Shown here: positions 55,327 through 64,000 of the stretch, piece by piece
Layout: each line of letters begins with the position of its first letter
Numbering within the stretch: position 1 is the stretch's first letter
Source: Pseudomaricurvus sp965656525
Lineage (GTDB): Bacteria > Pseudomonadota > Gammaproteobacteria > Pseudomonadales > Cellvibrionaceae
Direction of reading: 5' to 3'
DNA: 64,000 nucleotides
Assembly (NCBI GenBank): GCA_965656525.1
Contig: CBFHKY010000013.1
Span: 1-64,000, forward strand
The notes under the pieces: model-generated
Told to the model about the DNA's origin: nothing
What the model saw: only the letters and a program-made list of their open reading frames with translations
Database searches by the model: none
Made by a program: the position numbers and the translations under genes

Positions 55327-56397
55327 TTAATTTCTTGAGTTATGACGATCAAGGTCGTCATAAGCTTCTACGATACGCTGCACCAGGGGGTGGCGTACTA
55401 CGTCTTTGGCCGTAAAATGGGTAAAACTGATGCCCTCGACTTTTTCGAGTACCCCAATAGCGTGCTTCAGACCGGAGTTGTGCCCTTTGGGTAGATCCAC
55501 TTGAGAAGGGTCGCCAGTAATCACCGCCGTAGAGCCAAAGCCGATTCGCGTCAGGAACATCTTCATTTGTTCCCGAGTGGTATTTTGACTTTCATCCAAG
55601 ATGATAAAAGAATTGTTCAAGGTGCGGCCACGCATATACGCCAGCGGTGCCACTTCGATCACATTGCGATCCATCAATTTAGCAACAGTTTCAAACCCCA
55701 GCATTTCATAAAGAGCGTCATAGAGAGGGCGCAAATAAGGGTCGACTTTCTGTGCTAAATCGCCGGGTAGAAAGCCCAGCTTCTCGCCAGCTTCAACCGC
55801 AGGTCTTACCAACAAAATGCGCTCTATTTGGTCTTTCAGAAGGCTCTCAACCGCACAGGCAACCGCGAGGTAAGTTTTCCCCGTACCCGCAGGGCCAATA
55901 CCAAAGTTGATGTCATGAGTTTGCACTGCTCGAACATACTGCTGTTGATGAAGGCCACGGGGCTTTACGGTGCACTTTTTGGTGCGAATTAAGGTCAGTG
56001 CATCAAATTCTGTAGTGGTTTGAGCATCTTGCGTCATAGCGTGCCTAGCGGTGTTGTTAGGTGAGTGGCTTTGGGGAAGTGAAGTCAAAGACTGCTGTAG
56101 CACCAAGTGAACTTCGTCAGGTGAGAGGCTGCGACCGTTGTGGGTCTCAGCATAAAGAGCTTGCAGCACTTGGCTGGCAGAATCCGTTGCTATGGCGCTG
56201 CCGGTCACCGTAAATTGGTTGCCGCGATTGCGTACTTCTACGTCGAGACGTCGTTCAATTTGTTTAATGTGCTCATCGAACTGACCGCAAAGAGTGGCCA
56301 AGCGTTTGGCATCATTAGGTTCTAACGAAAATTGTTGCTGGGCGATTGGCGCAATAAGTGTGTTCAAAGTGGTTGCTAGTACCTGTATTGTGATCAA
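55327..56397 (-). CDS. ybeZ: PhoH-like ATPase (YbeZ)
   Basis: Predicted P-loop ATPase/helicase-like protein partnered with YbeY in rRNA processing. 356 residues. A non-conserved N-terminal KH-like region precedes the PhoH domain with Walker A FGIGPAGTGKTYLAVA, Walker B SFIILDESQN, and ITGDPSQVDLP. The order miaB-ybeZ-ybeY-corC-lnt is conserved in gammaproteobacteria. Confidence 0.95.
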   Translation of the reverse strand: MITIQVLATTLNTLIAPIAQQQFSLEPNDAKRLATLCGQFDEHIKQIERRLDVEVRNRGNQFTVTGSAIATDSASQVLQALYAETHNGRSLSPDEVHLVLQQSLTSLPQSHSPNNTARHAMTQDAQTTTEFDALTLIRTKKCTVKPRGLHQQQYVRAVQTHDINFGIGPAGTGKTYLAVACAVESLLKDQIERILLVRPAVEAGEKLGFLPGDLAQKVDPYLRPLYDALYEMLGFETVAKLMDRNVIEVAPLAYMRGRTLNNSFIILDESQNTTREQMKMFLTRIGFGSTAVITGDPSQVDLPKGHNSGLKHAIGVLEKVEGISFTHFTAKDVVRHPLVQRIVEAYDDLDRHNSRN

Positions 56398-56484
56398 AAA
56401 GCATTCAACCGAAAGGTTACCGCAAACTCGAGTCGTATTAGAAGAGCGGCGATAAACTGTTCGGTTCTATAAAATGGGTGTTGT

Positions 56485-57849
56485 TCAACCATCCAGTTCT
56501 GAAGAGATCAAGGTACCCCTCAATGAATTGGGCAATGCCTCTTCAATTAAAATATCGGCAAACTTGCCAATCAGGGCCGCTTGATCACTGCGGAAGTTAA
56601 CCACACGATTGTTTTCGGTGCGCCCGGACAGCTGGCCTGGATCTCTCTTTGAATAACCGCTCACCAAAACTCGCTCTACATTGCCAACCATCTTGCGTGA
56701 AATGTCTTGTGCTTGCTGAATGATACGTTGCTGCAATATGGCTAGGCGCTCTTTTTTGAGTGTCTCTGGTGTGTCATCAGGTAGGTCAGCTGCTGGCGTA
56801 CCTGGTCGAGGGCTGTAAACAAAACTGAACGAGTGGTCAAACGCCATTTCCTGAATGAGATTCATGGTGCGTTCGAAATCATCAGCCGTTTCGCCGGGAA
56901 AGCCAACAATAAAGTCAGAGCTGAAAGTAATGGCTGGACGGATTTTCTTTAAACGCCGAAGCTTAGACTTGTATTCTAGAATGGTATGTCCGCGTTTCAT
57001 GGCGGCCAAAATACGATCCGACCCACTTTGTACCGGCAGATGCAGGTGGCTGACAAGCTCGGGAACTTCGGCATACACGTCAATCAGGCTGTCAGAAAAT
57101 TCCACTGGGTGAGAGGTGGTGAAGCGTATGCGGTCGATACCATCGATGGTGGCGGTCATGGTGATCAGCTCAGCCAAATCAATTAAGCTGCCGTCAGGGC
57201 TCTCGGCGCGGTAAGCATTCACGTTTTGGCCCAGCAGGTTGACTTCGCGTACGCCCTGGCCGGCCAAGTGCGAGATTTCATGCAGTACGTCTGCAACTGG
57301 GCGACTGACCTCTTCCCCGCGCGTGTAGGGCACTACGCAAAATGTGCAGTATTTAGAGCAGCCTTCCATAATGGAAACAAAGGCGCTGGCACCATCAGCT
57401 TCTGGTTCGGGTAGACGGTCAAATTTCTCAATTTCGGGGAAGCTGATGTCCACTACGACTGCGCCGTTTTTACGCGGAGTTTCAATCATTTCTGGGAGGC
57501 GGTGGAGCGTTTGAGGGCCAAAAATCAGATCCACAAACGGCGCTCGTTTTGCGATCGCCTCGCCTTCTTGACTGGCTACGCACCCACCAACGCCGATAAC
57601 CAGGTTAGGATTGGTTTCTTTAAGGCGCTTCCAGCGGCCGAGCTGATGAAAGAGCTTTTCTTGCGCCTTTTCTCGAATTGAGCAGGTGTTAACCAGCAGT
57701 ACGTCTGCTTCGCTGGGGTCGTCCGTTGGCACCATTTGGTGGGAATCACCCAATAAATCGCGCATGCGATTGGAGTCGTATTCGTTCATCTGGCAGCCGT
57801 GTGTCTGAATAAACAGCTTTTTGATGGGCTTGCTTGCTGGATCCGGCAT
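56485..57849 (-). CDS. miaB: tRNA methylthiotransferase MiaB
   Basis: Radical-SAM enzyme converting i6A37 to ms2i6A37 in tRNA. About 454 residues from ATG 57849 (MPDPASKPIKKLF), preceded by AGGAAG; the longer frame to 57894 lacks support. N-terminal MTTase domain with Cys in THGCQMNEYDSN, radical-SAM cluster motif CSKYCTFCVVPY, and a C-terminal TRAM domain with SGRTENNRVVNF. Confidence 0.97.
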   Translation of the reverse strand: MPDPASKPIKKLFIQTHGCQMNEYDSNRMRDLLGDSHQMVPTDDPSEADVLLVNTCSIREKAQEKLFHQLGRWKRLKETNPNLVIGVGGCVASQEGEAIAKRAPFVDLIFGPQTLHRLPEMIETPRKNGAVVVDISFPEIEKFDRLPEPEADGASAFVSIMEGCSKYCTFCVVPYTRGEEVSRPVADVLHEISHLAGQGVREVNLLGQNVNAYRAESPDGSLIDLAELITMTATIDGIDRIRFTTSHPVEFSDSLIDVYAEVPELVSHLHLPVQSGSDRILAAMKRGHTILEYKSKLRRLKKIRPAITFSSDFIVGFPGETADDFERTMNLIQEMAFDHSFSFVYSPRPGTPAADLPDDTPETLKKERLAILQQRIIQQAQDISRKMVGNVERVLVSGYSKRDPGQLSGRTENNRVVNFRSDQAALIGKFADILIEEALPNSLRGTLISSELDG

Positions 57850-58021
57850 GAGACTTCCTGAGTAAAAAGCGATCAACTTAAAATGGGCGAGCATTATAGC
57901 GATGACAGACCTTTATGCCCACAAGTGTTGGTCATTAATCTCACCTTTTATGCTATCCTTTCGCGCCCCGAATCTTGTGTCATTGGGTGTTTGTTGCAGA
58001 TAACCATTTATTGAGTCAGTT

Positions 58022-58363
58022 ATGTCCGAAAAAACTACCTACAAAGTCATTTTCTACAATCAGCATCAGGTGTATGAGGTCTATGCTCGCGCGATCTATC
58101 AAAGCGAAATGTATGGCTTTATTGAAATAGAAGAGTTTGTCTTTGGCGAGCGTTCACAGATGATCGTAGACCCTAGTGAAGAGAAGCTAAAAGCTGAATT
58201 CGCGAATGTTAAACGTTCCTACATACCGCTGCAGTCGATCATTCGTATTGATGAGGTGGCCAAAGAGGGGCAAGTGAAAGTCACTGACATCAAAAGCGGC
58301 GATAAAATCGCCCACTTCCCATTTTCTGGTGGTACCTCTCCGTCAGGTAAATCGGACAGTTAA
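58022..58363 (+). CDS. DUF1820 family protein
   Basis: A 113-residue soluble protein. The pattern YKVIFYNQHQVYEVYARAIYQSEMYGFIEIEEFVFGE is typical of DUF1820, a small family found in gammaproteobacteria beside miaB. The last 15 residues are Ser/Gly-rich. Function unknown. Single gene, divergent from miaB, with a terminator after it. Confidence 0.85.
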   Translation: MSEKTTYKVIFYNQHQVYEVYARAIYQSEMYGFIEIEEFVFGERSQMIVDPSEEKLKAEFANVKRSYIPLQSIIRIDEVAKEGQVKVTDIKSGDKIAHFPFSGGTSPSGKSDS

Positions 58364-58384
58364 CACAGGCTTGTGGCCTGTTTT
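58364..58384 (+). terminator. Short intrinsic terminator after the DUF1820 gene
   Basis: ACAGGC / GCCTGT with loop TTGTG and a following T-run of four lies directly after the stop codon. Confidence 0.6.
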
Positions 58385-58390
58385 GCCTTA

Positions 58391-58421
58391 AACGGGACGG
58401 CGATTAAGTTGCCGTCCCGTT
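58391..58421. terminator. Strong hairpin between convergent genes
   Basis: An 11-bp perfect stem AACGGGACGGC / GCCGTCCCGTT around a nine-base loop lies between the DUF1820 gene and the convergent TonB-like gene. The T-runs are weak, but it is well placed to stop both transcripts. Confidence 0.7.
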
Positions 58422-58428
58422 CTGTGCA

Positions 58429-59688
58429 TTAATCTGGCAGGCGAAACACAATCGGCAGGCTGAAGTTGAAGCTGTCACCGCTCATTTCAGCAGGCATAGC
58501 AGGAAAGGGGCTGGCATCTTCTACTGCACTGCGTGCGGCTTCGTTCAGCAAGTTGTGTTCAGAGCTTTCAATTTCACTCAGAGCGATGACTTTTCCGCTC
58601 CTATCAATCGTGACGCCCAATCGAACGCTGCCATCTTGGTTACGTTTTACGGCGCGACTAGGGTAGCTGATGTACTTGTATGTCCAGCGAACAAGACTAG
58701 AGTGGTATTTTTGTAAGGCTAATAAAGATTCGGCTGTCAGTTCTGGGCCAGCCTCTTCTTCATCTAACATCTCATCCTCTAGAGGTTTATCTTCCATCGG
58801 CTTTTGGGCGGGCGGCGTGGTTTTTGCTTTGGTCTCTTTTGTGGTCACAGCAACTTGTTTTTTGGGCACCGCTGTTGCCGTTGTTAGTGGTGCTTCAGGC
58901 TCAGAGGATACTGGTGTACTTACCGGCGCTGCTGATTGAGCCGTTGTGCTTGTTTCTGCCGCAGGTGTCGTAAATAGAGGTTTTGTGACAATTGGCGGCG
59001 CTATTTCAGGTGCGGCTATACTGGGGTTGATGGTTTTAGCTTGAGTGGTTTGTGTCTCGGTAGCGCTTTCAGTCTTTGGTGTGTTCCATTTGGCAATCGC
59101 TGCTTTGCGGCTTTCAGTAGGTTCTAAGCTTTCAAATTGCGCAAGAAGAGCATTGTCGACTTTGCCGTCGGTGAGTAAGTTACTGCGGAAGCTCGAAGAC
59201 AAGGGCACAGGGCCAATCCATGTTCTTAAAAGCATGGTGAAAAATTGAGGCGACTGGATAACACCTAAACGAACGCCGTTGAGAGATACCGAGGTCTCAT
59301 TGCTTATGTTGTGGATTGATAGGCGATCACCGGACTTTAGTGGTCGCTTTACCATGCTGGCGAATTCAGCCATGTTGCTGGCTTCTTCAGCCAGCATGGC
59401 GTGAGGGTTGTTGATGGCCATGCCTTCAATCCAAATGGAGTTTAGTCGACGCGATGAGAGCCGGCTGGCAGTGACACGCAACTCCATGCGTTTGGCACCA
59501 GTGTCATTTAACAGTTCTTTCTGACTGGAGGATAACGTGTTGGTGTACAGTGCCCCGATAAAAACGGATTTGTTGAGCTCTGAATGTAAGGCGAGGCCAT
59601 TGAGCAGTGAGTCGGCATGGCTGAACATTGAAAATAAAGACAGCAGCACCGCCATAAATGTTGGGCGGCGAAATGTTGGGCTGGACAT
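58429..59688 (-). CDS. Secreted chalcone-isomerase-like / TonB C-terminal fusion protein
   Basis: 419 residues. Residues 1-25 are a Sec signal peptide (ends SHADS). Residues about 27-172 match the bacterial chalcone-isomerase-like domain: FIGALYTNTLSSSQKELL, RMELRVTASRL, KSGDRLSIHNI, ETSVSLNGVRLGVI and TWIGPVPL. Residues about 200-320 are a Pro/Ala/Thr/Glu-rich linker. Residues about 325-419 match the TonB C-terminal domain, with SYPSRAVKRNQDGSVRLGVTIDRSG and ASPFPAMP. There is no uncleaved membrane anchor, so it cannot be an ordinary energy transducer; it is probably a periplasmic protein. The role is unknown. Confidence 0.75.
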   Translation of the reverse strand: MSSPTFRRPTFMAVLLSLFSMFSHADSLLNGLALHSELNKSVFIGALYTNTLSSSQKELLNDTGAKRMELRVTASRLSSRRLNSIWIEGMAINNPHAMLAEEASNMAEFASMVKRPLKSGDRLSIHNISNETSVSLNGVRLGVIQSPQFFTMLLRTWIGPVPLSSSFRSNLLTDGKVDNALLAQFESLEPTESRKAAIAKWNTPKTESATETQTTQAKTINPSIAAPEIAPPIVTKPLFTTPAAETSTTAQSAAPVSTPVSSEPEAPLTTATAVPKKQVAVTTKETKAKTTPPAQKPMEDKPLEDEMLDEEEAGPELTAESLLALQKYHSSLVRWTYKYISYPSRAVKRNQDGSVRLGVTIDRSGKVIALSEIESSEHNLLNEAARSAVEDASPFPAMPAEMSGDSFNFSLPIVFRLPD

Positions 59689-60041
59689 AGTCTGTGGCTC
59701 TTATTATTTTTTAAAATCTGAAACGATTATGGAGCATTGGTGGGGGTGAAATCCACTGCTCAATTTTATTGTGTTGCGTCAATCCAAATAGTGACGTGGC
59801 CGAATACTTTACATAATTTCGAGGCGACTTCAAGTGACACGTCAGTATTGGGNNNNNNNNNNNNNNGGGCGCGACATAAGTGTTAGCTGTGTCGAGTTTC
59901 TTAGTTTGTTGCAATACAGGTCTACAAAAATCGCTTTTTATGGGATTAAATTCACACCTGAAAACACATTTTAACGTCTGTTATATACTGGCTTATCGCC
60001 ATGTATAACACAAAGCACGTGCTCGGTTAGGATAGATATAT
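59689..60041. other. Intergenic region with assembly gap
   Basis: Holds upstream sequences for the TonB-like gene (leftward) and the cyclic-nucleotide-binding gene (rightward). It includes 14 N at 59853-59866. A TATACT box at 59984-59989 and a palindrome AGCACGTGCT at 60014-60023 lie before the rightward gene; either could be regulatory, without proof. Confidence 0.35.
59853..59866. other. Assembly gap of 14 N
   Basis: Fourteen N inside non-coding DNA. Unlike the 100-N run this looks like an estimated gap size. Confidence 0.9.
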
Positions 60042-60728
60042 ATGCAAAGCAGACCCGCTAATAGCTACGCAAGGGATACGATTGATCGCCTCACGAACCT
60101 GATTCCTTTGTTTCGTCAGCTGCGCGCAGCCGACGCTAATCAATATGAGTTGCTGGTTCAGCACTCATGGTTAGTAAGTTATGGCCCCGAGGAAACAGTG
60201 TTGCTTAAAGGCAGTGACGACAGAGCATTGTACTTTCTGTTAAAGGGCCAAGTCCGAGTGATGGCGGCGAATGATGACCAAGAGGTTAACTTGATTACTC
60301 CAGGAGAGGTCTTTGGTGATCTTGCTGTGCTGCTTAACCAGCCAAGAACAGCCACCGTGGTTGCCGATTCAAATTGCCGAGAGGTATTAGTGTTCGCGAC
60401 GGACATTTCTTCCTTTGGTCAGCTGGAAGATTTTAGTCGAGTAAGCCTTACCACTAAGCTGGCTTACTACCGCAATCTAGTACATAGTTTACGATGGAAG
60501 CTAGAGGTATATCGTACGCGCTATGCCGATCACGCTATGGCTGATCAACACCGTAAAGTTAAGCTGTTTACTGGCAAGAAGGATACAGAGGCGGAGCTGA
60601 TCGCTCTGAGCGATCAGGCGAAATGTTTGGCTGAATTGTTGGTCAGTTGGAACGATGAGTTTGGGCGTCTTCCGTCATCTGACATTACGGCACCTACTGA
60701 TGATGTATTAGCTCCTTTGGCTATGTAA
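60042..60728 (+). CDS. Cyclic-nucleotide-binding-domain protein without HTH
   Basis: A 228-residue cytoplasmic protein. Residues about 25-135 form a CRP-like cNMP-binding beta-roll with LYFLLKGQVRVMAAN and the phosphate-binding cassette FGDLAVLLNQPRTATV. The conserved Glu of cAMP-binding cassettes is Asp here. The C-terminal part is helical but has no recognisable helix-turn-helix, so it is not a classic transcription factor. It may respond to a nucleotide or act through protein contacts. It lies upstream of the RND pair in the same direction, 74 bases away. Confidence 0.75.
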   Translation: MQSRPANSYARDTIDRLTNLIPLFRQLRAADANQYELLVQHSWLVSYGPEETVLLKGSDDRALYFLLKGQVRVMAANDDQEVNLITPGEVFGDLAVLLNQPRTATVVADSNCREVLVFATDISSFGQLEDFSRVSLTTKLAYYRNLVHSLRWKLEVYRTRYADHAMADQHRKVKLFTGKKDTEAELIALSDQAKCLAELLVSWNDEFGRLPSSDITAPTDDVLAPLAM

Positions 60729-60802
60729 GCGTTTTTACAATTCTTGTCTTGTGGTGTCAGTAATATGACGGCAAAGTAGCTGATTTTTCAAAAGAGCGTC
60801 AA

Positions 60803-61975
60803 ATGGAATCAACGTATCTCAAAAGATGGCTAATGAGAGTGTGGTCAAACAAGAACTACCGCACATCAGCCATTATCTCCTTTGTTCTTATTGTTTGGCT
60901 TTCTAGTGGGCTGGTCAGTTCGGATGATCCGGTTGCACGCACGGATAATAGCGTCCAATCCAGCGGGATGTTAGTCAAAGCACGCTATTTAGAGCAACAA
61001 GCTTACCACCCTCACATTCGCATTCGTGCCAGAACAGAAGCGAATCGCCGAGTATCCTTGAAAACGGAAGTTGAAGGTAAGGTCATCGCTATTCCTGCAC
61101 AAGAAGGTCAGCCGGTGAAGCAGGGGGACGTTATTTGTGAATTGGCGCTGGATGATCGAGCGATAAGGGTGGAGCAAGCTCGGTCCGCCGTGAATCAAGC
61201 GCAATTGGATTACGACGGTGCTTTGCGTCTTAAGTCAGGGGGGTATCAATCGAAGACGGCTATTGCTGGCGCGAAAGCTAGGTTGGACTCAGCCAGAGCA
61301 GAGCTGCTGCAAAAAGAGTTGAACTTAAAAAAATTGAAAGTAAGAGCGCCGTTTGACGGCGTGCTGGATCTCGTTTCCGTGGATGTCGGTGACTTAATGG
61401 ACCGTGGTAGCGAGTGCGGTGTTGTGCTTGAGTTAAACCCGTTGCTGATACGCGGGCGTGTGTCAGAGACGGAAGTTGTAAAAATTAAACCCGGCGATGC
61501 AGCTGTGGCTACGCTGCTGACTGGTGAGCAAGTCGTGGGGGAGCTGTCTCTGGTGGGCTTTGCCTCGGATGACGTTACCCGCACTTTTCCTATCGAAGTG
61601 TCGGTTGATAATTCAGACCTCAGCTTGCGAGGGGGTATTACCACTGAGCTGTTGGTGACGTTATTCCCTGTATCTGCGCATCTTATGCCTTCTTCGTTAC
61701 TTTCCTTGAACGATGGTGGATTGCTGGGGGTGAAAGTGTTGGATGATGCACACAAGGTGCAGTTTATTCAGGTTAATGTGATTGGTGATCACCCTGATGG
61801 CGTTTGGGTGACGGGATTACCACCCCGAGTGTTAATCGTCACTTTGGGGCAGGAGTATATAGCTGTTGGTGATACGGTCGATGTGGTTGTTGAACATACG
61901 CAAACTGATGAGTTTTCCCCTCTGGAGACGTCTTCTAGCAAAGAGATAAGCACCGACAACAAGAGTGCACCATGA
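60803..61975 (+). CDS. RND efflux periplasmic adaptor
   Basis: Membrane-fusion protein joining the RND pump to an outer-membrane channel. 390 residues: an N-terminal anchor helix (about 20-38), a lipoyl domain with KVIAIPAQEGQPVKQGDVIC, a coiled hairpin of helices (QARSAVNQAQLDYDGALRL), and the barrel domain RAPFDGVLDLVSVDVGD. It overlaps the permease start by ATGA, so the two are coupled. Substrate unknown; no outer-membrane factor in the window. Confidence 0.92.
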   Translation: MESTYLKRWLMRVWSNKNYRTSAIISFVLIVWLSSGLVSSDDPVARTDNSVQSSGMLVKARYLEQQAYHPHIRIRARTEANRRVSLKTEVEGKVIAIPAQEGQPVKQGDVICELALDDRAIRVEQARSAVNQAQLDYDGALRLKSGGYQSKTAIAGAKARLDSARAELLQKELNLKKLKVRAPFDGVLDLVSVDVGDLMDRGSECGVVLELNPLLIRGRVSETEVVKIKPGDAAVATLLTGEQVVGELSLVGFASDDVTRTFPIEVSVDNSDLSLRGGITTELLVTLFPVSAHLMPSSLLSLNDGGLLGVKVLDDAHKVQFIQVNVIGDHPDGVWVTGLPPRVLIVTLGQEYIAVGDTVDVVVEHTQTDEFSPLETSSSKEISTDNKSAP

Positions 61976-64000
61976 ACTTTCTCGAACCCATCATTAAACG
62001 TTATCGCAGCACTTTTTGTGTTCTCAGTTTAATCCTCGTTGCTGGCATTCTTAGCTACAATAAAATGCCTGTTGAATCTTTGCCGAATGTGGACGTGCCT
62101 TATATTTACATTACGGTCACGCTGGACGGTGTTTCGCCAGAAGATGGCGCGCGGCTGTTATTACGGCCGCTAGAAAAAGAATTAAAAGCGTTGGCGAACC
62201 TTGATGAGCTAGAGGGAACCGCTCGAGAAAACTACGCGGGAATGCTGGTTAAATTTGATGTCGGTGTTAACGTTGATCAGGCTGTTCAAGATGTGCGTGC
62301 AGCGGTCAATAGAGCCAAGTCTGAAATGCCAGACGATGCGGATGAGCCGCAGGTAGTAGAGATCAGCTCTTCTATGTACCCCGCCATTACGGTGGCCATA
62401 TCAGCCTCGACTTCAGTTCCGGAAAGGGTGCTGTACCAAACGTCAAAAATGTTGCAGCGTCAAATAGAATCTTTGCCCGAAGTCCTCGAAGCCAAGTTGG
62501 TGGGCCATCGTGAAGAAGTGGTTGAGGCATTGATTGATCCCTCGCGTTTGGCCTACTACAACATCACCAGTAGTGATTTAGTCAACGCGATTTCAGGCAA
62601 CAACTTGTTGGTGCCTGCCGGTAAGTTAGAAGCTGGCGCGGGGCAGTTTTCTGTGAAAGTGCCTGGGTTGATTGATACTTATCAAGATGTTGACGATGTG
62701 CCGGTGAAGTCTACACCTCAGGGGGTAGTCACTCTGGGTGATGTCACTGATATCCGTCGCACATTTAAAGATGCCGACAGCTTTACCACGGTTAACAACC
62801 AGCCTTCTATATTGTTAGAAATTGAAAAGCGCTCAGGTGAAAATCAAATTCGGGTATCAGAATTGGTGCGCGAGCGCGTGTCGTCACTGCAGCAAGACAT
62901 TCCTGCGGGGGTAAATGTCCGGTTTGTGTTTGATCAGGCCGATTTTTCCCAGGATCTTGTTTCCGAGATGTCGGGCAATATTGTGACGGCCATGGCTTTG
63001 GTCATGGTTATTGTGGTCGCGGCTATGGGGTTTCGCTCTGGACTGCTGGTGGGGATCGGTATTCCTTTTTCTCTCTTGACCGCTTTGGTCGGCTTAGATC
63101 TATTGGGCTATTCGTTCAATTTAATGGTGATGTTCGGCATGATGCTTGCGCTAGGTATGCTGATTGATGGCTCAATCGTGATCACCGAATACGCCGACCG
63201 CAAAATGGCCGAGGGCTCCACTAGCCGACAGGCCTATCAAATTGCGGTCAGTCGAATGTTCTGGCCAGTTGTCGCGTCCACGGCCACAACCTTAGCGGCT
63301 TTTCTCAGTATTATGGTCTGGCCCGGTATTGTGGGCGATTTCATGCGCTATATGCCTGTCACCGTCTTTTGTGTATTGGCGGGTTCGCTTTTGTACGCAC
63401 TGTTATTTGCGCCTGTTATGGGGTCATTGATGGGGAAGTCCTCCATGAGCCCAGAGGTGGAAACTTACCTGCGTGACCTGGAAAGTACATCACCGCTGTT
63501 GATGGGGGGGGTGACAGGGTTTTATTCGCGCCTTTTGCAAAAGGTTTTACGCCGGCCGATGAGTTTTGCGCTGTTGATCGTGACGATCCTAATGGTTATT
63601 TTCTGGGCGTACGGCCAATACAGCCGGGGGGTGTCTTTCTTTACCGAAACAGAAGAACGTAATGCCTCTGTAACGGTGAGAGCCATGGGCAATTTTTCTG
63701 TTGAAGAGTCACGCCGAATTGTCAGGGATGTAGAAGCTCGTGTATTAGATGTCCACGGCGTGATGGCCACTAACTCTCAGGGTGGTGGGGCTGGAAGGTT
63801 CAGTGGCGGAGAAGAGTTTAAGGATGCAATTGGCTCCATTCGTGTTGAACTTTATACGCCTCAGGTCATCGGGTACTCAACGCGCCGCGTGATAGAAGAC
63901 ATTCGCGAGGTAACCAGTGGAATCCCTGGTGTGTTGGTGTCAGCAAGCTTAATCGAAGCTGGTCCTCCGGTTGGGCGGCCTATTCAAATACAGTTGGAGT
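61972..64000 (+). CDS. RND efflux permease (3' end cut by window)
   Basis: Inner-membrane proton-driven pump; about 676 residues are visible and the frame is still open at the right edge. It begins MNFLEPIIKRYRSTFCVLSL, has the first helix, a large periplasmic loop with SLPNVDVPYIYITVTLDGVSPED, then the helices from MSGNIVTAMALVMVIVVAAMG. In the helix-4 region the reading is GMLIDGSIVITEY: the second of the two Asp used for proton relay in AcrB-type pumps (residues 407-408 there) is Gly here, at residue 400. The adaptor gene overlaps it by four bases. Typical full length is about 1,020-1,050 residues. Confidence 0.92.
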   Translation, partial: MNFLEPIIKRYRSTFCVLSLILVAGILSYNKMPVESLPNVDVPYIYITVTLDGVSPEDGARLLLRPLEKELKALANLDELEGTARENYAGMLVKFDVGVNVDQAVQDVRAAVNRAKSEMPDDADEPQVVEISSSMYPAITVAISASTSVPERVLYQTSKMLQRQIESLPEVLEAKLVGHREEVVEALIDPSRLAYYNITSSDLVNAISGNNLLVPAGKLEAGAGQFSVKVPGLIDTYQDVDDVPVKSTPQGVVTLGDVTDIRRTFKDADSFTTVNNQPSILLEIEKRSGENQIRVSELVRERVSSLQQDIPAGVNVRFVFDQADFSQDLVSEMSGNIVTAMALVMVIVVAAMGFRSGLLVGIGIPFSLLTALVGLDLLGYSFNLMVMFGMMLALGMLIDGSIVITEYADRKMAEGSTSRQAYQIAVSRMFWPVVASTATTLAAFLSIMVWPGIVGDFMRYMPVTVFCVLAGSLLYALLFAPVMGSLMGKSSMSPEVETYLRDLESTSPLLMGGVTGFYSRLLQKVLRRPMSFALLIVTILMVIFWAYGQYSRGVSFFTETEERNASVTVRAMGNFSVEESRRIVRDVEARVLDVHGVMATNSQGGGAGRFSGGEEFKDAIGSIRVELYTPQVIGYSTRRVIEDIREVTSGIPGVLVSASLIEAGPPVGRPIQIQLE

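Noticed and set aside
1..64000. CRISPR arrays, tRNA, rRNA, insertion sequences, prophage
   Set aside because: No regularly spaced repeats, no tRNA T-loop patterns, no transposase or integrase and no terminal inverted repeats were seen by eye.

Overview
This window is chromosomal DNA from a Gram-negative gammaproteobacterium of the broad Pseudomonas/marine Pseudomonadales-Oceanospirillales-Cellvibrionales type. The evidence is gene order and protein similarity recalled from family knowledge: the rpoN-hpf-ptsN-rapZ-ptsO cluster, the lpt genes, murA-hisG-hisD-algW, zapE-rplM-rpsI-petABC-sspAB, holA-lptE-leuS, and miaB-phoH-ybeY-corC-lnt. The genus cannot be named from sequence reading alone. Almost all of the window is core genome. 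I found no phage, insertion sequence, CRISPR array, tRNA or rRNA. Two runs of N (22746-22845 and 59853-59866) are assembly gaps.

Layout. 1-5.7 kb: 3' part of clpB, a DUF4124 gene, and the acetolactate synthase pair ilvI-ilvH. 5.7-13.2 kb: a METTL25-like methyltransferase, a MarR/DHA2 efflux pair, a YajR-like MFS carrier, ssb, a degenerate RmlD-like protein, and a CsgD/VpsT-type LuxR regulator. 13.3-19.7 kb: fabA-fabB, galU, pgm and manB (unsaturated fatty acid and sugar-nucleotide precursor supply). 19.8-29.7 kb, all on the minus strand: yrbG, kdsD, lptC-lptA-lptB, rpoN, hpf, ptsN, rapZ, ptsO, mgtE and darP (LPS export, sigma-54 and nitrogen-PTS control). 29.9-34.7 kb: an mlaC without the rest of its operon, ibaG, murA, hisG, hisD. 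34.7-43.9 kb: algW, zapG/yhcB, an alpha/beta hydrolase, zapE, rplM-rpsI, the cytochrome bc1 genes, sspA-sspB. 43.9-58.4 kb: cysK, a Yip1 protein, holA-lptE-leuS, two poorly known proteins, lnt-corC-ybeY-phoH-miaB, and a DUF1820 gene. 58.4-64 kb: a secreted protein joining a chalcone-isomerase-like domain to a TonB C-terminal domain, a cyclic-nucleotide-binding protein, and an RND adaptor/permease pair that runs off the right edge.

Most unusual features: (1) cytochrome b and cytochrome c1 are encoded as one 744-residue polyprotein with extra membrane segments at the join; (2) a LuxR regulator carries the WFSR tetrad that matches the c-di-GMP-binding motif of VpsT; (3) the chalcone-isomerase-like/TonB fusion; (4) conserved clusters with parts missing (mlaC without mlaFED or mlaB; no kdsC between kdsD and lptC; no hisC after hisD); (5) a perfect 14-bp inverted repeat inside the first codons of ptsN; (6) an RmlD-like protein that has lost its YxxxK catalytic pair. 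I did not find a clearly new multi-gene defence or mobile system.
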